From Candidatus Zhuqueibacterota bacterium (lineage in GTDB: Bacteria > Zhuqueibacterota > Zhuqueibacteria > Residuimicrobiales > Krinioviventaceae), in assembly GCA_016934825.1 (NCBI GenBank), contig JAFGSB010000070.1, positions 62,001-126,000 on the forward strand: a stretch of DNA of 64,000 nt. Direction: 5' to 3'. The first letter of the stretch is position 1. Each line of letters starts with the position of its first letter. Below are positions 27,684 through 36,362 of this stretch, piece after piece. The translations under genes were made by a program, and so were the position numbers. The notes beneath the pieces were generated by a model that was not told the DNA's origin, searched no databases, and was given only the letters and a program-made list of their open reading frames with translations.

Positions 27684-27708
27684 ATTAATATTAATGTGAG
27701 GTAATCTC

Positions 27709-29085
27709 ATGCACAAACAAAAAAAATTAAACAGACGAGATTTCTTAAAAAATACAGCCGGAAGTACGGCGGCGGCCCTGCTTGGGTTCCCCTATATTAT
27801 CTCCTCTTCAGCGCTTGGGAACGAAAACCGTCCGGCCCCAAGTGACCGGATAGTAATGGGCTGTATCGGCCTGGGCGGCCAGGGGACTTTTAACCTGCGG
27901 GCTTTTTTAAACCAACCCGATGTTCAGGTCGTCGCGCTTTGTGATGTAAATGAGGGCAGTGACGATTATGACATGCTGTACCAGTTCAAAGGAACTACTG
28001 CGGGCCTGAAACCGGCACTGGAAAGAGTTGAAACTTTTTACGCGGAACAAACGACATCCGGGTCTTATAAGGGCTGTGACACTTATCATGATTTCCGGGA
28101 TCTGCTGGCCCGGAAAGACATTGACGCGGTTACGGTATGTACTCCCGACCACTGGCATGGCCTGATCTCGATAGCCGCGGCAAAAGCCGGTAAAGATATA
28201 TATTGTGAAAAACCGTTAACAAATACCATAGTAGAAGGCCGGGCGGTCAGCGACGCCGTAAAACGATATGAACGCATCCTGCAAACCGGCAGTCATGAAC
28301 GTTCCAATCACAGTGTGCGTTACGCCGCGGAATTGATCCAAAACGGCCGTATCGGCAAACTGCATACAATTCGTGTTAATATGCCGATTGACAATGACGT
28401 CGCTATTCCGCCTCAACCCATAATGCCCGTACCCCCCGGTCTCGATTATGATTTCTGGCTGGGGCCGACACCCTGGGCGTCGTATACCAAAAAACGGTCT
28501 CATTTCTGGTGGCGATATATTTTAAGCTACGGCGGCGGTGAAATGACCGACCGCGGCGCTCATATCCTGGACCTGGCCCAACTGGTGATGGGAACGGATG
28601 AAACTGGTCCGGTTGAATTCTCCGGGATCGGTGAAGCTCCCAGGGACGGACTTTTTAACACATTTATCAACTATAATTACCAATGCCGCTACGCAAACGG
28701 CGTCCAGTTGATCGGCAAATATGACCTGCCGCGCGGCATCAAATTTGAAGGCACAGACGGCTGGATTTTTATCCATATTCACGGCGGACGCCTTGAATCG
28801 GAGCCAAAATCCATCGTCCAGGAAATCATTGAGCCTGACGAGATCCATGTCGGTCGCAGTCCCGGGCATCAACGTAATTTCCTGGATTGCGTCATCACAC
28901 GTAATAAACCGATGGCAGACGCTGAAACCGGACACAGGACGGCAACGATATGTCATTTGCTAAATATTGCCATGCTGACGGAACAAAAACTGTTATGGGA
29001 CCCGAAACTGGAACAGATTACCAACAGTCCGGAAGCAAATAAAATGATAGCTCCGCCCATGCGCAGTCCTTGGCGTTTGTCATAA
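27709..29085 (+). CDS. Exported Gfo/Idh/MocA oxidoreductase 5
   Basis: 458 residues. GAGGT precedes the ATG. Leader LNRRDFLKNTAGSTAAALLGF, nucleotide site IVMGCIGLGGQGTFN, YCEKPLT, and GAHILDLAQLVM at the active site, where the usual Trp after the His-Asp stretch is Leu. It ends PPMRSPWRLS. A roughly 15-residue insertion after the first beta-alpha-beta unit (EGSDDYDMLYQFKGTT) distinguishes it from paralogs 3 and 4. Predicted periplasmic sugar dehydrogenase, substrate unknown. Confidence 0.9.
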   Translation: MHKQKKLNRRDFLKNTAGSTAAALLGFPYIISSSALGNENRPAPSDRIVMGCIGLGGQGTFNLRAFLNQPDVQVVALCDVNEGSDDYDMLYQFKGTTAGLKPALERVETFYAEQTTSGSYKGCDTYHDFRDLLARKDIDAVTVCTPDHWHGLISIAAAKAGKDIYCEKPLTNTIVEGRAVSDAVKRYERILQTGSHERSNHSVRYAAELIQNGRIGKLHTIRVNMPIDNDVAIPPQPIMPVPPGLDYDFWLGPTPWASYTKKRSHFWWRYILSYGGGEMTDRGAHILDLAQLVMGTDETGPVEFSGIGEAPRDGLFNTFINYNYQCRYANGVQLIGKYDLPRGIKFEGTDGWIFIHIHGGRLESEPKSIVQEIIEPDEIHVGRSPGHQRNFLDCVITRNKPMADAETGHRTATICHLLNIAMLTEQKLLWDPKLEQITNSPEANKMIAPPMRSPWRLS

Positions 29086-29176
29086 TTATAATAACAGGAT
29101 AAATTATTGTATTTTAATGATTAAGTTAACACAGGTATAAACAATTTTAATTTTAACTAAAAATTTGGAGTCGAGA

Positions 29177-31261
29177 ATGAGTCATCTAAAAAAAGTGTTT
29201 TCCGTTGCCGCGCTGGCGGTCACTATCATAATGATTGCGAATTTCTCCTTTGTAAAGGCATATATGCCTGAGAACTCTAACGACGAAACCATTTCTCAAC
29301 TCATAGAACGATTAACGGAAATAAAAAATTATGATTATGGTTCAAGTCGAGAATCATTGACCCAATTGAGCGACCTGATTCGCTCGTCGCTCGATAACCC
29401 GGAACTAAAGGGCCTGATCGAAAAAGAAATGCTGAATTTTTTAAATTCGGACGCTTTATTTGCCGGTAAACAATTTGTTTGTCAACAAATCAGCATAATC
29501 GGAACGGATAAATCAGTTCCAACACTGGCAAAAATGTTGACCGACGAAAAAACCGCCGATATTGCTTTATACGCCCTGGAACGTATTCCGGGATCCTTTG
29601 CCGACGAAGCCATTTTGAAAGCTCTTGCAAAGGCAAAAGGGAAAACCAAAATCGGTATTATTAACACATTGGGACAAAAAAAAGTAGTAAAGTCTGTAAA
29701 AAATTTGGGGAAACTTGTATACGATCCCGATCCTGCCGTAGCTGAAGCGGCGATTGCCGCGCTTGGAAAAATCGGCAACGATAACGCGACGGACATTCTT
29801 GCCGGTGCAAAAGATAAAATCTCCGGGAACCTGAGGCATTATGTATTGGATGCTTATTTAAAATGTGCGGATAAACTGGCCGCCCGTGACAAAACAGCTC
29901 AGGCGAATTCAATTTTCCAGTCATTGTACAAAGGAAATGAATCGATACCCGTTCGTGCCGCCGCATTACGGGGATTGGTACAAACCAACAAACAGAATGC
30001 AGTGGATATCATACTCAACTCGCTTAAAAGCGATCCACCGGAGTTACATCCTGCGGCAATCGGTTTAATACGTGAATTATCCCAAAATACGGATTTGCAG
30101 CCGGTAATAGTCGAATTACCTAATTTATCGATCCAGGGAAAGATTCAATTGATTTCCGCATTTTCGGATCGCGGCGAGCTGTCGGCGCGAAGCGCCGTTG
30201 TCGCAGCGGTGACCGACAATGAACAACCGGTTCGTGTTGCCGCGCTAAAGGCGCTGGCAAATGTGGGTAATGATTCCGATATCGCTTTATTGACCAAAAT
30301 AGCGGCTGAGACAAAAGCAGATGAACAGGAAGCGGCGAGAGTTAGTCTCAATTTACTACACGGAGCTTCCATTGACCGTAATATCATCGCGCAAATTCCG
30401 GACGCTGAAACCGATAATAAAGTAGAATTAATTCGCAGCGTAGCGGAACGCAATATTGTAGCTGCCACAAATACCCTTTTGAAAACTGCGGCAGACCCGG
30501 AACGTTCCGTACGCCGGGAATCGTACAAATCACTGGCCGTAATAGCAGGCCCAGAATCCATAAATGATATCATTCAATTATTGATCAGGGAAGAAAACAA
30601 CACAATCCGTAATGAAGCGGAGATAACAGTTGTTGCTATAGCGCAAAAGAGTGAAGATAATCAGGCAAAGCCGGTATTGGATATTTTGCCGTCGGTTGAT
30701 AATATTGAAGCCAAAAGTTCTCTGTTGGAAGTTTTGGGTAAAATCGGCGATAAAAATTGTTTGCCGGTTTTAAAGCAAATTTTAAACAGTGACAATGCAG
30801 ATTTAAAATTGGCGGCAATTAGCGCCCTGTCTAACTGGCCAGATGCGGAACCGGCTCATGATCTTCTGAATATTGCTAAAAACTCTGTTGATGAAACCCA
30901 GCGCATTCTGGCGTTAAGAGGGTATATAGGCCTGTTAAAAATTGAAAGTGACCGTTCCGATGCCGAATCCCTGAAATTATACCAGGAAGCCATGACCCTC
31001 GCCACGGAACTAAATGAAAAAAGACTGGTATTATCGGGAATGGCAAACCTGAAATCCATGGCTGCCCTTGAGGCCACGGCTATGTATCTTGATGATCCAA
31101 ATCTTCAACCCGAAGCGGAAGTGGCCGCTGTAAGTTTGGCTGGACATATTGAAAACGGCGACACGGCGAAAATAAGGGAAATATTAATAAAAATTACAAA
31201 CATCACCGAAAATACACCACTGCGTGACCGGGTTGACAGGCTTTTAGAAAGATTGAAATAA
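29177..31261 (+). CDS. Secreted HEAT-repeat protein
   Basis: 694 residues from ATG 29177 (TTGGAG upstream). A signal peptide covers about 5-32 (VFSVAALAVTIIMIANFSFVKAY). The rest is almost wholly alpha-helical tandem repeats of about 30 residues with the HEAT pattern (for example DPDPAVAEAAIAALGKIGND, DNEQPVRVAALKALANVGND, NSDNADLKLAAISALSNWPD). Such solenoids are protein-binding scaffolds. It has no catalytic motif. Sitting in the middle of the oxidoreductase cluster, it may hold several of these exported enzymes together, which is inference. A stem-loop lies 64 bp downstream. Confidence 0.85.
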   Translation: MSHLKKVFSVAALAVTIIMIANFSFVKAYMPENSNDETISQLIERLTEIKNYDYGSSRESLTQLSDLIRSSLDNPELKGLIEKEMLNFLNSDALFAGKQFVCQQISIIGTDKSVPTLAKMLTDEKTADIALYALERIPGSFADEAILKALAKAKGKTKIGIINTLGQKKVVKSVKNLGKLVYDPDPAVAEAAIAALGKIGNDNATDILAGAKDKISGNLRHYVLDAYLKCADKLAARDKTAQANSIFQSLYKGNESIPVRAAALRGLVQTNKQNAVDIILNSLKSDPPELHPAAIGLIRELSQNTDLQPVIVELPNLSIQGKIQLISAFSDRGELSARSAVVAAVTDNEQPVRVAALKALANVGNDSDIALLTKIAAETKADEQEAARVSLNLLHGASIDRNIIAQIPDAETDNKVELIRSVAERNIVAATNTLLKTAADPERSVRRESYKSLAVIAGPESINDIIQLLIREENNTIRNEAEITVVAIAQKSEDNQAKPVLDILPSVDNIEAKSSLLEVLGKIGDKNCLPVLKQILNSDNADLKLAAISALSNWPDAEPAHDLLNIAKNSVDETQRILALRGYIGLLKIESDRSDAESLKLYQEAMTLATELNEKRLVLSGMANLKSMAALEATAMYLDDPNLQPEAEVAAVSLAGHIENGDTAKIREILIKITNITENTPLRDRVDRLLERLK

Positions 31262-31701
31262 ATTTGATAAATATAAAGCATTGAATTTGGTAATTTACTG
31301 AAAATTTGCACGCAAAGCAGGCATATCGGCACAAGTGGAAAAATTTCGCTTGTGCCGATTAATGGAAAACATATGTAATTCATAAAAACATTTTTATACA
31401 TCATATTCACTATCGACTATATTTTATTATTAATAAACATCAACCCGGTTGATTCCTGATGTAAGCACCATAAATCTGTATCGAGGCAGTTCATGGATCG
31501 ATGTTATGTCAACGATCCCGTGAATTTGAAATATAGGTATGTGAAAAGTTGGTAAAAACGTTTATTGAGAACCGGAAAATTTTATTTGAAAAACTTAAAA
31601 CAAAAAATTTTTAACCTCTGCTATTTTTATCATTGAAATGCATATAATAAATTAGTAGTTTATAATCATTAATATAAAATCAAAGATAATAGGAGGATGG
31701 C
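31262..31701. other. Intergenic region with an inverted repeat
   Basis: 440 bp without a gene. Apart from the stem-loop at 31325-31359, it holds the likely promoter of the next gene (AT-rich from 31590) and the strong AGGAGG site at 31691-31696. Confidence 0.45.
31325..31359. terminator. Stem-loop after the HEAT-repeat gene (possible terminator)
   Basis: Perfect 11-bp arms ATCGGCACAAG (31325-31335) and CTTGTGCCGAT (31349-31359) around a 13-nt loop. No long T run follows on the plus strand, so it may be a weak terminator, a transcript-stabilising hairpin or an operator. Confidence 0.4.
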
Positions 31702-33090
31702 ATGAACGATCAAAAGCAAAACAAAAACGCGGAAAAGGAAATTTCCCGGCGAAATTTTTTGGGCAGTTCCGCAATAGCAGCTGCTGCCTTCACAATTGTA
31801 CCAAGCCATGTGTTGGGAGGACCCGGGAAAAAGTCGCCGAGTGACAAACTGAATATTGCCTGTGTCGGTGTTGGCGGAAAAGGTAAAACCGATATAGATG
31901 GCGTCAGTTCCGAAAATATCGTCGCGCTCTGCGAAGTCGATCAAACCCAGTATAAAAGTTTTGAAGAAGAGCATAAAGACAAACCGGAACTAATGGCTCA
32001 ATTTGAAAAAGCAAAAAGATATCGTGATTTTCGCGTAATGCTTGATAAAGAAAAGGATATTGATGCCGTGGTAATCAGTACACCGGACCATACTCATGCC
32101 GTGATTGCCATGAAAGCAATGAAAATGGGTAAACATATCTATTGTCAGAAACCGCTGACCCATACCGTATATGAAGCCAGACTTCTTGCGGAAACCGCAA
32201 AAGAAACAGGTGTTGTGACCCAAATGGGTAATCAGGGTCATGCCAGCGAGGGCGCGCGACTGGTAAACGAATGGATTTGGGACGGCGCAATCGGCGACGT
32301 CCGGGAAGTGCACGCCTGGACAAACCGCCCGATCTGGCCGCAGGGTATTGAAAGACCCAAAGAGATTCCTTCCGTTCCGCCCACATTGGACTGGAATTTA
32401 TGGTTGGGGCCGGCCCCATGGCGTCCGTATCATCCGGCTTATTGTCCGTTCGCATGGCGGGGCTGGTTCGATTTCGGTACCGGGGCCGTCGGCGATATGG
32501 GTGCGCATATTCTGGACCATCCGTACTGGGCTCTGGGACTGGAATATCCGGAGACGATTCAATCTTCATCAACACCCATGACGGAAGATTCTTTCCCAAT
32601 GGCTTCAATTGTACATTACACATTCCCGGCCAGGGGAAACAAACCGCCCGTTAAATTATCATGGTACGACGGCGGTTTAACACCTCCGCGACCGGCAGTA
32701 CTCGAGCCAGGCCGTAAGATGGGTGACGGCGGCGGCGGTGTTATTTACATCGGCGATAAGGGCATATTAATGCATGGTACTTACGGTGATAATCCGAGGA
32801 TTATTCCCGAAACCAAAATGAAAGAATACAACCGTCCGGAGAAAACTATTCCGCGTTCACCCGGTATTTATCTCGAATGGATTGAAGCTATTAAGACAGG
32901 TAAAAAATCGACCACAGATTTCAGCTATGCCGGTCCGTTAACGGAAACCATGCTGCTTGGTAATATAGCAACCCGCATGAAAGAAAAAAATACCATCCTG
33001 GAATGGGATCCGGTCAAAATGGAAATCACCAACCTGGAAGAAGCGAACCAATATCTCAAAATGGAATATCGCGAGGGCTGGGAACTGTAA
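31702..33090 (+). CDS. Exported Gfo/Idh/MocA oxidoreductase 6 (QKP variant)
   Basis: 462 residues behind a strong AGGAGG. Tat-like leader ISRRNFLGSSAIAAAAFTIV and nucleotide site LNIACVGVGGKGKTD. The EKP segment is YCQKPLT, and GAHILDHPYW marks the active site. The sequence GNQGHASEGARLVNEWIWDGAIG and the C-terminus LEEANQYLKMEYREGWEL mark it as the widespread secreted subfamily found in Planctomycetes and Bacteroidetes sugar loci, distinct from paralogs 1 and 3-5. Its 46-bp gap to the TIM-DUF1080 gene suggests that the two enzymes act in sequence. Confidence 0.9.
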   Translation: MNDQKQNKNAEKEISRRNFLGSSAIAAAAFTIVPSHVLGGPGKKSPSDKLNIACVGVGGKGKTDIDGVSSENIVALCEVDQTQYKSFEEEHKDKPELMAQFEKAKRYRDFRVMLDKEKDIDAVVISTPDHTHAVIAMKAMKMGKHIYCQKPLTHTVYEARLLAETAKETGVVTQMGNQGHASEGARLVNEWIWDGAIGDVREVHAWTNRPIWPQGIERPKEIPSVPPTLDWNLWLGPAPWRPYHPAYCPFAWRGWFDFGTGAVGDMGAHILDHPYWALGLEYPETIQSSSTPMTEDSFPMASIVHYTFPARGNKPPVKLSWYDGGLTPPRPAVLEPGRKMGDGGGGVIYIGDKGILMHGTYGDNPRIIPETKMKEYNRPEKTIPRSPGIYLEWIEAIKTGKKSTTDFSYAGPLTETMLLGNIATRMKEKNTILEWDPVKMEITNLEEANQYLKMEYREGWEL

Positions 33091-33135
33091 TACTTTTATT
33101 TTAAATAATACATAAAAAAATAGGCAATTTAATCG

Positions 33136-34593
33136 ATGAAAATCAAATTGACTTTTTCAAATTCATTTTTATTGATCCTGTCTTTGGGGTTTCTGGTAAC
33201 GATCTGTACCGGTTCCCCAAAGCAGGAGTTGCCTGTTGACTATCATCCCGCAACCGATTCTTACGACGGATGGCGGCTGGGATCACAGGCATATACTTTT
33301 AACCGCTTTACTTTCTACGAAGCCCTGGATAAAATCGCTTCGCTCGGTCTGGATTGGGTAGAGGCTTACCCGGGACAAACATTGTCGGCAGAAAATCCGG
33401 ATGCAAAACTGATCCATTCTATGCCGGCCGATCTGCGGCAGCAGGTCAAACAGAAACTTGCATCGAACGGAATTAAACTGATAAATTACGGCGTTGTCGG
33501 CCTGCCCAATGACGAAACCGAATGCCGGAAAGTATTTGATTTTGCAAAAGATATGGGGATCGAAACAATCATATCGGAACCGCCGGAAGATGCCTTTGAT
33601 CTGATCGACAGGCTTTGCGGGGAATATCAAATCAACGTTGCTATCCATAATCATCCCAAACCATCATATTACTGGAATCCCGATAAAGTGCTGGAAGTGT
33701 GTAAAGGCCGCAGTAAACGGATCGGCGCCTGCGGCGATACCGGCCACTGGATGCGGTCCGGTGTAAATCCGATAGAGGCATTGAAAAAACTTGAAGGCCG
33801 GATTATCAGTATGCACCTGAAGGACCTGAACGAATTCGACGTCATGGAAGCCCATGATGTTATTTGGGGCACCGGCAAAGCGGATATACAGGCTGTTTTA
33901 ACGGAACTTGACAGGCAGAAATTCAAAGGTGTTTTTTCCATAGAATATGAATATAACTGGGAAAATTCCCTGCCGGAAATACGCCAGTCCGTTGCGTATT
34001 TCAATAAAATTGCCGCACAATTAAATCCTTCCGGCTGGCAAAATTTATTCGACGAAAGCCTGTCGAATTGCACTTTTAAAGAAGGAACATGGACCATGCA
34101 GGACGGTGTCCTGACCCGTCACGGCGGCGATTATATCTGGACCAATGACCGCTACGGAAACTTTATTCTTGATCTGGAATATATGGTATCGGAAGGGGCA
34201 AACAGCGGCATCTTTTTCCGAACCGGTGATCTGAAAAATTATGTTCACACCGGAATCGAAGTACAGATACACGAAACAACGGATGGCACAAAATACGGCG
34301 CCTGCGGCGCGATATACGACTGTATGTCGCCGAAAAAGAATGTCGCTAAAAAAGCCGGCGAATGGAACCATTATACAATAACCTGTCTGGATAATAAAAT
34401 TTACGTTGTCCTTAACGGCGAACAGATTATAGATATGAACCTGAATAACTGGACCGAAGCGCATAAAAATCCGGATGGCACCCCGAACAAATTCAATACC
34501 GCATATAAAGATATGCCCCGTGTCGGATATATCGGCTTTCAGGACCACGGTCAGCCGGTATGGTTCCGTAATCTGAAAATAAAACCCCTTTGA
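33136..34593 (+). CDS. Secreted sugar-isomerase TIM barrel fused to a DUF1080 (3-keto-disaccharide hydrolase-type) domain
   Basis: 485 residues. An N-terminal hydrophobic leader (about 8-27) leads into a xylose-isomerase-like barrel (about 45-295). Its expected metal ligands can be seen: E148 (SEPP), D201 and H204 (GDTGHW), H227 (HLKD) and E270 (FSIEYE), with H171/H173 (IHNHPKP) in the site. Residues about 300-485 are a DUF1080 lectin-like jellyroll (GWQNLFDES, GGDYIWTNDRYGNF, NSGIFFRTGD, GYIGFQDHGQPVWFRNLKIKPL). Proteins of these two families cleave or rearrange C3-oxidised glycosides, so the fusion would process products of the neighbouring dehydrogenases. Substrate not visible. Confidence 0.88.
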   Translation: MKIKLTFSNSFLLILSLGFLVTICTGSPKQELPVDYHPATDSYDGWRLGSQAYTFNRFTFYEALDKIASLGLDWVEAYPGQTLSAENPDAKLIHSMPADLRQQVKQKLASNGIKLINYGVVGLPNDETECRKVFDFAKDMGIETIISEPPEDAFDLIDRLCGEYQINVAIHNHPKPSYYWNPDKVLEVCKGRSKRIGACGDTGHWMRSGVNPIEALKKLEGRIISMHLKDLNEFDVMEAHDVIWGTGKADIQAVLTELDRQKFKGVFSIEYEYNWENSLPEIRQSVAYFNKIAAQLNPSGWQNLFDESLSNCTFKEGTWTMQDGVLTRHGGDYIWTNDRYGNFILDLEYMVSEGANSGIFFRTGDLKNYVHTGIEVQIHETTDGTKYGACGAIYDCMSPKKNVAKKAGEWNHYTITCLDNKIYVVLNGEQIIDMNLNNWTEAHKNPDGTPNKFNTAYKDMPRVGYIGFQDHGQPVWFRNLKIKPL

Positions 34594-34623
34594 AACATTA
34601 TTTAAACAGTATGTGGATCGGAC

Positions 34624-35967
34624 ATGAACGAGCAAAGACAGTCACAGCGTTTAGACAGGCGAAATTTTCTCACTTTATCGGTTACTGCGGGTGCAGGATT
34701 GCTGCTGTCCTCCCGGACGGAAAGTCAATCGTTGCCTGCAAAAAATGATGATATAAATGTGGCCCTGTTGGGCGTCGGCTCGCAGGGCCAGGTTTTACTG
34801 GATGCCTGCCTTAAAATACCCGGTTTGCGGTTTCGGGCTGTATGTGATATATGGACGGAATATAACCAGGCAAGGGCTGCCCGTATTTTGGATAAATATG
34901 GTCACAAGGTAAACACGTACGAAGATTACCGTGATATGCTGAACGATGAAAAAGAACTGGATGCGGTCATCATCGCGACACCGGATTTTTGGCATGCGGA
35001 TCAAACAATTGATTGTATGAATGCAGGTCTGCATGTGTATTGTGAAAAAGAGATGTCCAATTCACTGGAAAAAGCCAAACAAATGGTTCAGACGGCCCGT
35101 GAATCGGGTAAATTATTACAGATCGGGCACCAGCGCAGAAGCAATCCAAGATATATACATTGTTACGACAAATTAATTCAGGAAGCCAAAATACTTGGCC
35201 GTATAACAACCATTAACGCACAGTGGAACCGCGCCGTACAGCCTGATCTGGGATGGCCGAGAAAATATGTTTTACCGCCTGCTGTTTTGAAAAAATATGG
35301 ATACGGGTCCATGACCCGGTTCCGCAACTGGCGCTGGTATCGGAATCTTGGGGGCGGTCCCATTGTCGATCTGGGATCTCATCAGATTGATATTTTTAAC
35401 TGGTTTTTAGGGGCCAATCCTGGATCTGTCTTTGCCAGCGGCGGAACAGACTATTATGACAAAGCAACCCACCAGTGGTATGATTCGGTTATGGCTATCT
35501 TTGAGTATAAAACCAAAGAAAATATTGTACGCGCTTTTTACCAAACCCTGACAACCAACAGCAACCAGGGATATTATGAAAATTTCATGGGAGACCAGGG
35601 TACGCTATATATTTCGGAATCCGCCGGCAGGGGAGGTGTTTACCGTGAACAATCCGCTCCGGATTGGCAAAAATGGGTGAATATCGAATATATAAACAAT
35701 CCCGTCGAAGCAAAAAAACCGGAAGACAACGTTACCCTGGATGTCAGGGAAACCGTTGCTCCGCCGGAGTATGGTATCCCGGTTGAATTTAATGATCCTT
35801 ACCATAAACCCCACCTGGAAAATTTCTTTAACACGATCCGCGGTAAGGACACATTAAATTGTCCCGCCGATGCGGGCTATGAAACTGCTGTTACCGTATT
35901 AAAGGTAAACCAGGCGGTCGAGTCCGGTCTAAAGCTCAAATACGAACCAAACGAATTCTATATTTAA
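34624..35967 (+). CDS. Exported Gfo/Idh/MocA oxidoreductase 7 (EKE variant)
   Basis: 447 residues. Leader LDRRNFLTLSVTAGAGLLLSS has only a loose Tat pattern. INVALLGVGSQGQ is the nucleotide site. The usual EKP is YCEKEMS, with the Pro lost. GSHQIDIFNWFLG is at the active site. QIGHQRRSNPRYIHCYDKLI and ARDQGTLYISE-like strands place it in a further subfamily. It follows the TIM-DUF1080 gene by 30 bp and closes the cluster. Predicted exported sugar dehydrogenase or ketosugar reductase. Confidence 0.88.
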   Translation: MNEQRQSQRLDRRNFLTLSVTAGAGLLLSSRTESQSLPAKNDDINVALLGVGSQGQVLLDACLKIPGLRFRAVCDIWTEYNQARAARILDKYGHKVNTYEDYRDMLNDEKELDAVIIATPDFWHADQTIDCMNAGLHVYCEKEMSNSLEKAKQMVQTARESGKLLQIGHQRRSNPRYIHCYDKLIQEAKILGRITTINAQWNRAVQPDLGWPRKYVLPPAVLKKYGYGSMTRFRNWRWYRNLGGGPIVDLGSHQIDIFNWFLGANPGSVFASGGTDYYDKATHQWYDSVMAIFEYKTKENIVRAFYQTLTTNSNQGYYENFMGDQGTLYISESAGRGGVYREQSAPDWQKWVNIEYINNPVEAKKPEDNVTLDVRETVAPPEYGIPVEFNDPYHKPHLENFFNTIRGKDTLNCPADAGYETAVTVLKVNQAVESGLKLKYEPNEFYI

Positions 35968-36362
35968 ATCGGATTTTGGTGTCCGGTTGATTACGGACCT
36001 TAATGGAAATCAATACAATACGGAATTGGGGGGAGATATGTATTACAAAAGGTATACTGTATTGTTCTTTATTATAGCATACATATCTGCAAAAGCCGTT
36101 CGGAAATCATGAATTGTAAAATCGATTTTTATTAATCTATCAATAATTCTCATACTTGCATATACGGGTTTTTTCCTGTATATTATGCCTTGTAAATCCG
36201 GTTCGGATTTATTTTTGTCAAAGTATAATTGTTAACCGTTTTTGACCCGGATTAAACCGTTTTATAAATTCATAATGATAAAGACGTAAAGATCTGAAAC
36301 AAAAAAAGAAAAAAATAGTAAAAAATATAATTCCATACATCAGTAAAAGGAGAAATATCAAA
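35968..36362. other. Intergenic region after the oxidoreductase cluster
   Basis: 395 bp. It contains one tiny possible ORF (36038-36112) and, from 36300, an A-rich leader ending in AAGGAGA at 36347-36353 for the next gene. Nothing else was recognised. Confidence 0.4.
36038..36112 (+). CDS. Possible 24-residue membrane or leader peptide
   Basis: ATG at 36038 behind an unusually strong GGGGGGAG, encoding MYYKRYTVLFFIIAYISAKAV and three more residues, then TGA. It looks like a signal peptide cut short by a stop, so it could be a remnant of a decayed secreted-protein gene, a leader peptide or chance. Confidence 0.25.
   Translation: MYYKRYTVLFFIIAYISAKAVRKS

Noticed and set aside
21522-28956. 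Long antisense ORFs (up to about 265 residues) opposite the oxidoreductase genes
   Set aside because: They are low-complexity mirror frames of the GC-richer dehydrogenase genes, lack ribosome-binding sites and resemble no family.
35967-36000. Terminator after oxidoreductase 7
   Set aside because: GTCCG and CGGAC form only a 5-bp stem and no T run follows.
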